A stretch of DNA of 64,000 nucleotides, taken from contig OY764222.1 of assembly GCA_963668325.1 (NCBI GenBank), forward strand, positions 1,674,001 through 1,738,000, given 5' to 3'. The DNA is from MPNP01 sp963668325. Its GTDB lineage: Bacteria > Pseudomonadota > Alphaproteobacteria > Rhodobacterales > Rhodobacteraceae. This document shows positions 53,473 to 62,287 of the stretch, piece after piece. Within the stretch, counting starts at the first letter, position 1. Each line of letters starts with the position of its first letter. The position numbers were made by a program, and so were the translations under genes. The notes below the pieces were generated by a model. That model was not told the DNA's origin. It did no database searches and saw only the letters and a program-made list of their open reading frames with translations.

Positions 53473-54918
53473 ATGCGACATACGATCAAACCACTCCGCG
53501 AACTTGGTGACATTGACATAGCAAATATTAATCTGGATTACAAATCGAGAGATGACACCCCAGCCATCTTGATCGGTCTTCAACATCTTTATACTGACCA
53601 GTCTCTGCGGGAACGACTTTTTACTCTCCTGGAGGAAGGATTGGTTACCAATGCCAATCACAAGTTGGGCCGGCCGGGGATGGATTTGTGGCAGATTCTG
53701 GTTATGGGAGTAGTGATGCAGGGACTGGGTTGTGATTTTGACCGTCTGCAGGATTTGGTCAATCACCATAGTGCTGTTCGCCAGTTTCTTGGTCATGCTG
53801 ACATCTGGGATAAAACCACTTATTCCCACCAGACGATTGTTGATAATGTCACCCTGTTGACGCCAGAGTTATTGGCCGCGGTTGGCAAGCTGATTGTCGA
53901 TAGTGGTCACAAAGTGTCAAAAAAAAAGCTTGGCGCAACGTTGCACGGGCGGTGTGATTCCTTTGTCGTGGAAACGGATGTTCATTATCCGACTGATGTC
54001 AATCTGTTATGGGATGCGATGCGTTGTCTTCTTCGTGAGATTGGTCATGAGGCCAGCGCTTCTGATCTTGGTGGGTGGCGTCAATGGAAACATTTGAGGG
54101 CTTCGGTCAAGCAGAAGTTTCATGCGGTGCGAAAGACCAGGCGAGCCAGTGTGGATGATGTCAAGGCTTATCTTGGCCAGTGTGATGATCTTGTCGCCAG
54201 GGCCGAAGAGACTTTGGTCGCGTTGCGTGCTGTGGGTGTAACCAAAGACAAGGTCTTAGTGGCCATTGCCAATTATCTTCGTCATGCCCACCGTCAGATT
54301 GATCAGATTGGCCGTCGCTTGCTGCAGGGCGAAACGATACCCACCGCTGAAAAGGTCTATTCAATTTTTGAGGAGCACACCCGCTGGATCTCCAAAGGCA
54401 AGGCCGGGGTTCCGGTTGAATTAGGTGTACCGGTCTGCGTCCTGGAAGATGATTGTGGTTTTATCCTGCATCACCGGATCATGTGGAAAGGGAGTGATGT
54501 TGATCATGCCCAACCAATGGTTGAGGAAACCCAGTTCCTTTTCCCGTCCCTTCGGGCTTGCAGTTTTGACCGTGGCTTTCACAGTCCGGCCAATCGGGTT
54601 CGTCTGGATGAACTTCTTGCGGAGAATGTTCTACCTCGGAAGGGTCGTTGGTCGAAGGCTGACCGGGAACGGGAAAGTGGGAGCAAGTTTGTTGCCATGC
54701 GGAAGAAACATCCGGGGATAGAATCGAAGATCAATGGCCTTGAGCATCATGGTCTGGCCCGTGTTCGCGCGTATGGAGCTGATGGGTTTGAGCGTGTGGT
54801 AGCCTTGTCAGTGGTTGCGTCCAATATTCATCATTTGGGTCGTTTGTTACGTAGGAAGAAGAAAGAGGATCTGAAAAGATTACTACTGCCGGACAAACGA
54901 CCACGCCTGGCGGCCTGA
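53473..54918 (+). CDS. ISNCY-like DDE transposase
   Basis: 481 residues, intact. The N-terminal region (about 30-110) has HKLGRPGMDLWQILVMGVVM, a DNA-binding type segment. The catalytic region has SFVVETDVHYPTDVNLLWDA with the first Asp, CSFDRGFHSPANRVRLDELL with the second Asp, and a Glu in the late KADRERESGSKFVAMRKKHP stretch. The C-terminus is basic (RRKKKEDLKRLLLPDKRPR). It catalyses cut-and-paste or copy transposition of its own element. Codon choice looks richer in G/C than in the neighbouring genes, consistent with acquisition. Confidence 0.85.
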   Translation: MRHTIKPLRELGDIDIANINLDYKSRDDTPAILIGLQHLYTDQSLRERLFTLLEEGLVTNANHKLGRPGMDLWQILVMGVVMQGLGCDFDRLQDLVNHHSAVRQFLGHADIWDKTTYSHQTIVDNVTLLTPELLAAVGKLIVDSGHKVSKKKLGATLHGRCDSFVVETDVHYPTDVNLLWDAMRCLLREIGHEASASDLGGWRQWKHLRASVKQKFHAVRKTRRASVDDVKAYLGQCDDLVARAEETLVALRAVGVTKDKVLVAIANYLRHAHRQIDQIGRRLLQGETIPTAEKVYSIFEEHTRWISKGKAGVPVELGVPVCVLEDDCGFILHHRIMWKGSDVDHAQPMVEETQFLFPSLRACSFDRGFHSPANRVRLDELLAENVLPRKGRWSKADRERESGSKFVAMRKKHPGIESKINGLEHHGLARVRAYGADGFERVVALSVVASNIHHLGRLLRRKKKEDLKRLLLPDKRPRLAA

Positions 54919-55100
54919 CGAAACCAACTGCAACAAAACCCAAATAATCGTCCCCAAAAAGACGGCCAGGGGAGGTCTGTCTTGAGTTGGGAAAGATCGG
55001 ATAATTTGTGGAAAAAGTTGTTCAAAAAGTCGTTTTTTTGTGAAAAACCAAGCTCAAATCTGAAAATTTTTGTTTGGAAAATGAATCTGGGAAAATGTAT

Positions 55101-55394
55101 TTATGGCAATTTGCCAAAAATCAGGTATTTTCTGGGCAGACACAAGCTAGAACCACAACACCTGCAGAATCCACGGTGAGCATAATCCGAGGAGGCAAAC
55201 CATTCAAGGTTCTTATCGGCCTCAATGACTAGTTCTTTCTTTGCTATAGTAAGGCCAGCAAGGAAGTGTCCACTAATCCTTCGACATTGGCTGCAATGGC
55301 AATATGTGATGGACCGTTTTGGTGACGTGACAAGATAACGAACATCTCCACAGAGACATCCACCAGTTTTTTCAAGTGTGTTTTCAGTACTCAT
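55101..55394 (-). pseudogene. GFA-family gene, 5' fragment (split by IS)
   Basis: Starts MSTENTLEKTGGCLCGDVRY with the CxC zinc pair, then YCHCSQCRRISGHFLAGLTI and FCRCCGSSL. Native sequence ends at the duplication (55143); the last residues, CLPRKYLIFGKLP, are read into the IS end. These Cys pairs are the GFA/CENP-V zinc sites. The family is named after a glutathione-formaldehyde adduct enzyme, though most members have unknown function. The gene is inactivated. Confidence 0.9.
55143..55150 (+). repeat. Target-site duplication, right copy
   Basis: CAAGCTAG directly right of the IS end GGGCAGACA; identical to 53312-53319. Confidence 0.9.
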
Positions 55395-55803
55395 TAATTA
55401 CTCTGTATAATTTATTATGGTTAATCTGAATTCATGGCGTAATCTGTAGCACTTTCTGGTCAGTAAGGAATAATTTCATGAATTAAGAATCCTCACAAAG
55501 ATTATAGCTAATATTCATCAATGATAATTTAGCGCTCCCAATTTATTTGCAAATTAATTGCGAACCCAAGTCATATTATTGACAGACAAATTAATTTTAC
55601 CTCAATCATTATGTTGTAAAATTACAACATTTTCAATAATCCTTTCGTTGCACATATAAATACTTGCCATAACCAAAAAGTTTTGCTATTGTGCAGCATT
55701 CAATTTTATCAACAACAAAATGGTGTCTTTCCTAAGGGACTGACCCCTGCTTCTATTGGAGTAACCAGGAAATTCGCTAAAGTAGATTAAGGGCAGTAAG
55801 AAA
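55395..55803. other. Intergenic region upstream of rpoH
   Basis: About 410 bp, AT-rich, with no gene. It should hold the rpoH promoter region. A TTGACA hexamer lies at 55579-55584, but no well-spaced -10 follows. A palindrome TTGTAAAATTACAA is at about 55614-55627 and could be a regulator site. No RNA gene was recognised. Confidence 0.35.
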
Positions 55804-56694
55804 ATGGCATCCTATAAAAGTTTACCCGTACCATCGCAAGATAGTGGTCTTCGCCAATACTTGGTAGAAGTACACAAATATCCTATGCTGACGCATGAGG
55901 AAGAGTACAAACTGGCTAAAGCATTGATTGATGAGGGCGATATTAATTCTGCCCATAAATTGGTGACTTCGCATTTGAGATTGGCATCAAAAATTGCCCT
56001 GAATTATAGAGGTTATGGCTTGCCACTGGTCGACCTGATTTCGGAAGCTAACATTGGTCTCATGCAAGCTGTAAAAAGATTTGATCCAGAGAAGGGGTTC
56101 CGATTGGCAACTTATGCCGGTTGGTGGATTAGAGCCCAGGTCCAGGATTTTATCCTGCGAACCTGGAGTCTGGTGAAACTCGGTACGACCACTTCCCAAA
56201 AGAAATTGTTTTTCAATCTTCGCAAGGCTCGGGAATTGATTGGGGTTGTTGATAGTAACAACCTGAAGCCAAGGGAAATACAAAAAATTGCCGAGATGAT
56301 GAGTGTCAGTGAAAAGGAAGTCATTCAAATGAATGACCGCCTCTCAGCACAGGATTCTTCATTAAACGCAACCATCTCCTTTGACGATTCAACAACTGAA
56401 CGTCAGGATATGCTGGTTGACCCCAATGCAGACCAGGAAACAGCATATGCTGAAAAGGACGAATTTGATTTCAGAAAAAATCTTTTGTACGATTCTCTTG
56501 ACGTACTGAAGGAAAGAGAGAAGGATATCTTCATCAAAAGGCGCTTGACCGAACCTACGGTTACTCTTGAAATCCTGTCCCAGGCTTATGGTGTAAGTCG
56601 TGAAAGAATTCGACAAATCGAATGCAGGGCTTTTGAAAAGGTTACCAAGAGAGTAAAGGAATTAAGAGCAGACAGGATGCAAGATATCCTCTAA
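55804..56694 (+). CDS. rpoH: RNA polymerase sigma-32 (heat-shock) factor
   Basis: 296 residues. Region 1.2 is LRQYLVEVHKYPMLTHEEEY; region 2 has LVTSHLRLASKIALNYRGYG, LISEANIGLMQAVKRFDPEK and YAGWWIRAQVQDFILRTWSL. The RpoH box is the diagnostic QKKLFFNLRKAR. Region 4 holds the HTH ILSQAYGVSRERIRQIECRA. It directs transcription of heat-shock genes. The rluD-rpoH neighbourhood is typical of alphaproteobacteria, here separated by the IS and the broken GFA gene. The stop overlaps the convergent pepF-like stop. Confidence 0.97.
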   Translation: MASYKSLPVPSQDSGLRQYLVEVHKYPMLTHEEEYKLAKALIDEGDINSAHKLVTSHLRLASKIALNYRGYGLPLVDLISEANIGLMQAVKRFDPEKGFRLATYAGWWIRAQVQDFILRTWSLVKLGTTTSQKKLFFNLRKARELIGVVDSNNLKPREIQKIAEMMSVSEKEVIQMNDRLSAQDSSLNATISFDDSTTERQDMLVDPNADQETAYAEKDEFDFRKNLLYDSLDVLKEREKDIFIKRRLTEPTVTLEILSQAYGVSRERIRQIECRAFEKVTKRVKELRADRMQDIL

Positions 56695-58517
56695 TTGAGA
56701 ATTTCTGGAGCCATTTCTTCCAACTGATCAATATAATTCTTGATCACGGACAATCCTGTTTCCCAAAAACCTGGTTCTGAAATATCAATCCCAAAGGGTT
56801 CCAGAATTTCATTGTAAGGTCTGGAACCTCCTGCTTCCAGCATAGCAATGTATTTTTGTTCGAAGCCTTTGAACTGGCCCTTGTAAATGCCAAACAGGGC
56901 CAGTGAAAGTAACTGCCCAAACGAATACGCATAAACGTAAAATGGCACATGAACAAAATGTGGAATGTAAGTCCAAAAACTTTCATATTCTTCATTGACC
57001 TTGAAAGCAGGACCCAGACATTCGGTTTGTGTTTCCAACCAAATATGTCCTATTTCCTTCGAAGTTAATTCTCCATTCCTCCTTTGGTGGTGCAGCCTGG
57101 TTTCAAATTCATAAAAGCTCATTTGACGGATAACGGTGTTAATCATGTCATCAAGTTTGTCAGCAATAAGAGCAAATTTTTCCTTTTTGTTGGAGGTTTT
57201 TTTCAGGAGGGATTCGAAAGTAAGCATTTCTCCGAAAACACTGGCTGTTTCTGCAAGGGTCAAGGGAGTGTCACTTAGAATTTCTCCTTGCTTTCGAGCA
57301 AGTAATTGATGGACACCATGACCTAATTCATGAGCCAAAACCATAACATCCCGGCTTCGATGTTGGTAATTCAGCAAGATGTAGGGATGGGCATCAGTAA
57401 CCGTGGGGTGACAAAACCCTCCACCTGATTTTCCTTCCCTGACAGGTACATCTATCCAATTATTATCGAAAAATTGTTTAGATAAACCCGCAAATTGGGG
57501 GCTGAAACCAGTAAATGCATCCAAAACCGTTTCCACGGCATCATCCCAGGAAACCTTGTTCTGAGTAACCATGGGTAAGGGTGCAACCCGGTCCCAATAT
57601 TGCAATCGCTTCAATTCCAACAACTCAGACTTCAATTGGTAAAACCTATGTGAGATGGTTGGATAGGACTGAACCACAGATTTCTGCAAGGCCTCAACCA
57701 CCTTATCTTCAACCTCATTACTCAGGTGTCGTGAAGATTGGGGCGTTGGAAACTTTCTCCACGTGTCCTCGACTTCTTTTCCTTTTATCAGAGTGTTCGT
57801 TATAAGAGAAAACAGGTTTGACCTCTTCTGAAATTGTTCTGAAAGAGCATAAAAGGCCTTTTTTCTTTTTTTTCTCTTGCCTGACTGCAACATGGCCAGA
57901 GTTTGTTCTAAGGTAAATACTTTGCTCCCAACAGTGCATTTTATTGTGGATATCGAAACATCAAATAATCGCACCCAGGAGGTAGTTAAAATGGAATTAT
58001 CCTTGGAGAATTTTTCTAACTCAAGTGACAAAACATGAGGTTTGAATTTTTGACAACTCAAAAGATATTGCTTGTATTCTGCAAGATCTGGGCTAGTGGT
58101 AAGCATGGTTTGAAGCAATGTCTCAGGTATCAGAGAAATTTGATTTTCATAAAATACCAGCCGTGCCGCCCAGGAAAGGTACCTTGCTTCACAATCTCCA
58201 TAGAATTTCCCAATTTCAGGGTCATTCAGATTGGTCTGATGAAGTAGATATGCGAAGGACATGATGCGGTTTTGCTTAAGCCTGATCGCTTCAAATTCTT
58301 GCAAGCTTTGATACAGGATTACAGGATCCTTATTGGTTTCAATCTTCCCCTGATATTTGTTCTCAAAATCTTCACATATGGTATCCAGTAGATTTAGGTC
58401 ATCACTTAACTTATCGGATTCCTTACTTTCATAAAGATCTCCTAAATCCCATTCTGGCAAGGAACTTTCATTTTTTCTCTCAAGAGCATCCTCAACTGAA
58501 CTAAAATTTGGGCTCAT
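56691..58517 (-). CDS. M3 family oligoendopeptidase (PepF type)
   Basis: 608 residues. The zinc site HExxH is in VMVLAHELGHGVHQLLARKQ, with the third ligand Glu in LAETASVFGEMLTFESLL about 25 residues on. The N-terminal 200 residues are the PepF helical cap, starting SLPEWDLGDLYESKESDKL. It degrades oligopeptides in the cytoplasm. It converges on rpoH, and the two stop codons overlap within four bases (CTAA), so the transcripts run into each other. Confidence 0.93.
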   Translation of the reverse strand: MSPNFSSVEDALERKNESSLPEWDLGDLYESKESDKLSDDLNLLDTICEDFENKYQGKIETNKDPVILYQSLQEFEAIRLKQNRIMSFAYLLHQTNLNDPEIGKFYGDCEARYLSWAARLVFYENQISLIPETLLQTMLTTSPDLAEYKQYLLSCQKFKPHVLSLELEKFSKDNSILTTSWVRLFDVSISTIKCTVGSKVFTLEQTLAMLQSGKRKKRKKAFYALSEQFQKRSNLFSLITNTLIKGKEVEDTWRKFPTPQSSRHLSNEVEDKVVEALQKSVVQSYPTISHRFYQLKSELLELKRLQYWDRVAPLPMVTQNKVSWDDAVETVLDAFTGFSPQFAGLSKQFFDNNWIDVPVREGKSGGGFCHPTVTDAHPYILLNYQHRSRDVMVLAHELGHGVHQLLARKQGEILSDTPLTLAETASVFGEMLTFESLLKKTSNKKEKFALIADKLDDMINTVIRQMSFYEFETRLHHQRRNGELTSKEIGHIWLETQTECLGPAFKVNEEYESFWTYIPHFVHVPFYVYAYSFGQLLSLALFGIYKGQFKGFEQKYIAMLEAGGSRPYNEILEPFGIDISEPGFWETGLSVIKNYIDQLEEMAPEILN

Positions 58518-58550
58518 AGTATAATTCCTAAATCTTTTGATATTATGGGG

Positions 58551-59027
58551 CTAATGGTCTAAGTCGTTTTGCCTGAGCCATTTAATCAATGCCTTGTCGG
58601 GTGATGAGATTTCTTCAATGGAAGTATAGTAGTAATCCTCCCAATTATTCTCGGGAAGGCCGGTAAAAAGCATGAGATTTAAAGGATAGGTTTCACTATC
58701 CGTACATCTTCTGAAATCATCCCTGAACAAAAAAGTGGGTTTGTTCAAGGCAATGGCCATTCCTAACTCGACCATAACACCTTCATCTGGTGGGCATCCA
58801 TTAACGACTGCAAATGTTCCATCGCTATCGCGTACATCTCTAAAGTCTGCTTGGCCAACCTTATATGCCCAGCCACTTTTTGAGAAGTCAATTTGGTTGT
58901 TTCGTGCAAAGGGTTCCCAAACTTCCACTCCAAGGTCCTCAAGCACTTCCTGAATTACCGGAAGTAAGGTGGTTTTTTGTTGGAGAGAAAATCCATAGGG
59001 GTTCGCAAGGTAAAGGGATTTTGACAT
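58551..59027 (-). CDS. Nucleoside 2-deoxyribosyltransferase-like protein
   Basis: 158 residues from MSKSLYLANPYGFSLQQ; AAAGGAAA upstream supports this start over an in-frame ATG at 59063. The fold is recognised from LYLANPYGF at the start, DSDGTFAVVNGCPPDEGVMV followed by ELGMAIALNKPTFLFRDDFR, the conserved Asp/Glu pair region, and NLMLFTGLPENNWEDYY. Such enzymes exchange bases between deoxynucleosides in salvage, or hydrolyse dNMPs (the RCL type). It lies next to the prophage edge but reads as a host or salvage gene. Confidence 0.85.
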   Translation of the reverse strand: MSKSLYLANPYGFSLQQKTTLLPVIQEVLEDLGVEVWEPFARNNQIDFSKSGWAYKVGQADFRDVRDSDGTFAVVNGCPPDEGVMVELGMAIALNKPTFLFRDDFRRCTDSETYPLNLMLFTGLPENNWEDYYYTSIEEISSPDKALIKWLRQNDLDH

Positions 59028-59254
59028 TTTCTTTTTTCCTTTAAGTTGAATGAGAACTATCAAGAAGATTGTTTTGACGTATTAGGAGATTGATTACCAC
59101 TCTGAATATCAACTTGTATAAAAAAATTCTTGTAAACGAAGGTCCATAGTGAAAATTCACACTGTTCCTAGGCCACAAATCAAGTACCGAGCAAGTTCTG
59201 AAGTGTCTTTTATTAATATCTGAAATCGAACCGATATTCGAGGCAACACCAGAA

Positions 59255-60661
59255 TTGAAAAGTTGTTTGGAAACCAATTTCGGCAAACGGGATACAATGT
59301 TGGCTAGACGATTCCCAGGTGGATCAATGCGAATAGTCGCATCGAGGGCCCCCAGAAATCTCCGCAGATTGACCGCCAGAATTTTGTTGCTGGATGAAAT
59401 TGACGGAATGGAAATAACTTCGGAAGGTGATCCCATTACCCTAGCCGAAAGACGGACGCTTTCTTTCCGAGACCGAAAAATTGTCCTTGGATCAACGCCA
59501 GTATTTACCGAAACGAGTCCAGTTCTCCGGGCTTATCGCCAGAGCGATCAACGAATTTTCGAAGTGCCTTGCCCTGAATGTGAAAAATTTAATGAAATAT
59601 TATGGGAAAATATTGTTTGGGATGCAGGGCAACCAGAAACAACCCGGTATAAATGCCCGAATTGTGAAGGTGAGATCAACGAGGTTCATAAATCCAAAAT
59701 GGTGAAAAATGGTCGATGGAGGGCAACCAAACCAGAAATCAAATCCCACGCAGGTTTTAGAATGAACGCACTTATTAGCCCCTTGCATAATGCCCGATGG
59801 GAGGTTCTAGTTGGCGAGTTCCTGGAAGCCAAGAAATCACCTGAAACACACCAAACATTTGTCAATACGATTTTGGGGCAAGGTTGGTCGGGCGGAGGTG
59901 AGGAAATCAATGTTGCCGAGTTGGAAGCCAGGGCGGAAGCATTTTCAATTGACAACATACCTCAAGAAGTTTGCTGGTTGACTTGTGGGGTTGATGTGCA
60001 GATTGACCGCCTGGAATTGGTTGTTGTTGGTTGGGACCGGGACAATAATTTATTTGTTCTTGACCAGGATGTTATTTTCGGTGATCCGCACGAATCAGCC
60101 CCTTGGCAGTTTTTGGATGGTTTTCTTAACCAGAAATGGGATCACCCCCTTGGGGGCGAAATCGGTATTGATGCGATTGGGATTGATGCAGGTGACGGGA
60201 ATATGATGGGGGAAGTTCTTGACTTTACCCAACCAAGACGCACCAGGAGGGTATTTGCCTTTAAGGGCCAAGCTGGTAATCGACCAGTGACCAACAGCTC
60301 AAAGGCAGCTGACGGCCGATTGTTGTTTATTGTCGGGGTTGATAACCTTAAAAGCCGTATTCATTCCCTTATTGCCGGGCAATCGGGTATTCGTTTCAGT
60401 GATACCCTGGAAGGGCGGTTTTATGAGGAGCTGGGTTCTGAAAAGAGGCAAGTTCGATACAAGCAAGGGAGACCAATACTTGAATGGATTCGCATCGGCA
60501 ACCGCAGGGCGGAAAGTTTGGATTGCCTGGTTTATGCGATGGCAGTTCGAAACCTGATTTTTGGCGATCCAGCCAAACGGGAGATTGAATTAAGGGCTAT
60601 TCAGTCGAGCAAGAAACCAACCCCCAAACAGAAAATTCGTTCAAACTGGATGGCCAGATAA
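59255..60661 (+). CDS. Phage terminase large subunit (GpA type), 5'-truncated
   Basis: 468 residues from a TTG, against about 600-650 for GpA. Homology starts abruptly at ISEIEPIFEATPEL (about 59210) and the Walker A half is absent. The Walker B is LTARILLLDEIDGMEITSEG, followed by IVLGSTPVFTETSPVLRAYR, the zinc pairs CPECEKF and CPNCEGE, and the nuclease region with LTCGVDVQIDRLELVVVGWD and IGIDAIGIDAGDGNM. Upstream DNA in the same frame has no good start, so the gene is probably a broken packaging motor and the prophage defective. Its position next to the portal gene is normal for lambda-like heads. Confidence 0.88.
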   Translation: MKSCLETNFGKRDTMLARRFPGGSMRIVASRAPRNLRRLTARILLLDEIDGMEITSEGDPITLAERRTLSFRDRKIVLGSTPVFTETSPVLRAYRQSDQRIFEVPCPECEKFNEILWENIVWDAGQPETTRYKCPNCEGEINEVHKSKMVKNGRWRATKPEIKSHAGFRMNALISPLHNARWEVLVGEFLEAKKSPETHQTFVNTILGQGWSGGGEEINVAELEARAEAFSIDNIPQEVCWLTCGVDVQIDRLELVVVGWDRDNNLFVLDQDVIFGDPHESAPWQFLDGFLNQKWDHPLGGEIGIDAIGIDAGDGNMMGEVLDFTQPRRTRRVFAFKGQAGNRPVTNSSKAADGRLLFIVGVDNLKSRIHSLIAGQSGIRFSDTLEGRFYEELGSEKRQVRYKQGRPILEWIRIGNRRAESLDCLVYAMAVRNLIFGDPAKREIELRAIQSSKKPTPKQKIRSNWMAR

Positions 60662-60692
60662 AGCAAGGTTTACATATATCAACCCGATTGAA

Positions 60693-61544
60693 TCATATCC
60701 CCTCGAATAGCTCAAAATGCTTTTCTAAATATTGCTCATATAGGTCAAATATCTCGTCAAGTAGAGTATCATAGTCCTCACAATCGAGCGGATTTTGACA
60801 ATCCGGCCGTAAAATAACCTGGAGGCGTTTCTCATCCAGGGGTATAACATTTGAAGCCAGTTCCTCCAACACCGAGCAAACCCCTATAACCGCATGATAG
60901 TAATCATGTTTAAAGTGTCTCTTTGTCGGCAAACCGGCGCACTCGCCGGCATATTGTCTTATTTTTTTCAAACTATCAATTGTGGTGTATTCGAGATCTT
61001 GATATATCGGGCACCGTTTCTTAAAACCATGAGGGATGGCCCGCTTACAGTAATCGGTGAAGACCCCTAGTTTGTATTTTTCAAGATACAAAAGAGGAAG
61101 CTCGATCCAGCTTCCCAACTCGGCTTGAAACACACTTTCATAAATATGGAAGTCCTCCCCTGCTGGGTAGTTGGGATAAAGATCAATAAGGGCCAGGGTT
61201 CGAAAGAAATATTTCAGGGCTTCGTCAATGTTGGTTCTTGTCAATGAGCTATCAAATTTCCCATCCGAGCTTAAATATTTCCCTATGAAATAATTGGCCG
61301 GGATGTAGTTATGATCATCGGCCAGGGTATAGAGTTCCGGTAGTCCCTCATTGTCCTTGCCCTGGATGACAAGGCAACTTGCATACATGGAACGGTTAGA
61401 GATAGAGTCCGGGTCCCTGCGGTATTCCGCCTCGGAGAAATCGGTGCAGACCCGGTTACCTCGCTCGTATAGTTCAGCCCAGGCCGAACCCGGCAAGACA
61501 GCAAGCAATAACAGGCCAAGAATTGCATAAATAAAATTGGTCAT
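60693..61544 (-). CDS. Putative exported protein inside the prophage head region (cargo-like)
   Basis: 283 residues with a signal peptide (AILGLLLLAVLPGSAWAELY). The mature part is acidic and rich in Tyr, Leu and Cys; its helical segments (SLTRTNIDEALKYFFRTLAL) recall Sel1/TPR-like packing, but no repeat is clear. It is encoded against the phage genes, between the terminase and the next head gene, the usual position of a cargo gene (moron). I do not recognise a family, and no lysis or toxin motif is seen. Confidence 0.65.
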   Translation of the reverse strand: MTNFIYAILGLLLLAVLPGSAWAELYERGNRVCTDFSEAEYRRDPDSISNRSMYASCLVIQGKDNEGLPELYTLADDHNYIPANYFIGKYLSSDGKFDSSLTRTNIDEALKYFFRTLALIDLYPNYPAGEDFHIYESVFQAELGSWIELPLLYLEKYKLGVFTDYCKRAIPHGFKKRCPIYQDLEYTTIDSLKKIRQYAGECAGLPTKRHFKHDYYHAVIGVCSVLEELASNVIPLDEKRLQVILRPDCQNPLDCEDYDTLLDEIFDLYEQYLEKHFELFEGI

Positions 61545-61762
61545 TTTTCCTCTCTATTCCAGATTCGCAATTGAGGATATTATTTCCATTGCCCTCTATC
61601 GGCAAATGACAGAGTGGTTTTTTTGCTGGTTTGCCCGATTATGGGTTAATTACAGCAATTTTTGTAATTAATACAGATAATAAATTTTTTCTTTAAATAA
61701 TTGATTTATCAAATAATATCCCTTAAATTCTGATCATTAATTTTTTTTTAAGGTTTAATTCG

Positions 61763-62287
61763 ATGCATTTCAGATTTTCACCTACGCAAATAGTCCGGGC
61801 CTTTTGCGATTGTTTCCAGATTCCGGAAAAAGATTTCTATCCACTTCGCCAGATGATTGTTAACATGGTCAACAATTGTGAGTTGGGGTTTAGGGATGAT
61901 AGGGGCAAGTTCCCCAAATTCAGCAAGGACACCGCTTCGGATTTGGCTCTTTTTCTTTTTTCAAAAACACAATTAGAGGTGACAAAACTTCATATTGCCC
62001 AACACTATCATAGCGAAGGGGGATCAACCTCAATTTATGACCTGACCGGAATCGAGCATAGAGTTAGCCAGGAATATCCTTGGCTTGGCTGGATGCTGGA
62101 AATTGCCGAAACCTTGCATAAAGTTGAATCCGAATCGCAACCCCCAAGACTTGTTAGGGGTTTCAATATTGGGATACGTCACCGCAATCAACCCCCCAGA
62201 AATGACCATATAATAATTAGTGCGACTTCCCTGGGCCTTTGGTGGTTGCCTGATTTTTGGCATCATTTGGAAAGCGAAAAGCAATGA
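61763..62287 (+). CDS. Hypothetical phage-associated protein
   Basis: 174 residues with no recognised domain. It has several aromatic and His residues (HFRFSPTQIVRAFCDCFQI; LGLWWLPDFWHHLESEKQ at the end). Its stop overlaps the portal ATG (ATGA), so it is translated with the portal and belongs to the prophage head cluster. A head-tail joining protein usually lies at this point in lambda-like clusters, but the length and sequence here do not show it. Confidence 0.55.
   Translation: MHFRFSPTQIVRAFCDCFQIPEKDFYPLRQMIVNMVNNCELGFRDDRGKFPKFSKDTASDLALFLFSKTQLEVTKLHIAQHYHSEGGSTSIYDLTGIEHRVSQEYPWLGWMLEIAETLHKVESESQPPRLVRGFNIGIRHRNQPPRNDHIIISATSLGLWWLPDFWHHLESEKQ

Larger units (their letters stand above)
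53320..55142 (+). mobile_element. Complete insertion sequence, about 1.8 kb, with imperfect terminal inverted repeats
   Basis: 1823 bp. The left end starts TGTCTGCCC and the right end finishes GGGCAGACA; beyond these nine perfect bases the ends match at about 20 of 33 positions. It is flanked by the 8-bp duplication CAAGCTAG, carries one intact transposase gene, and has inserted into a GFA-family gene between rluD and rpoH. A single clean insertion with an intact transposase and perfect duplication suggests a recent event. The element looks ISNCY-like from its transposase; the family is tentative. Confidence 0.92.

Noticed and set aside
53401..55030. IS ends placed at inner similar stretches near 53411 and 54990
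   Set aside because: They match only loosely; the TGTCTGCCC ends with the perfect 8-bp duplication and restored GFA frame are decisive.
59041..59436. Minus-strand 131-residue frame at the prophage edge
   Set aside because: It is antisense to the conserved terminase segment and resembles no protein.
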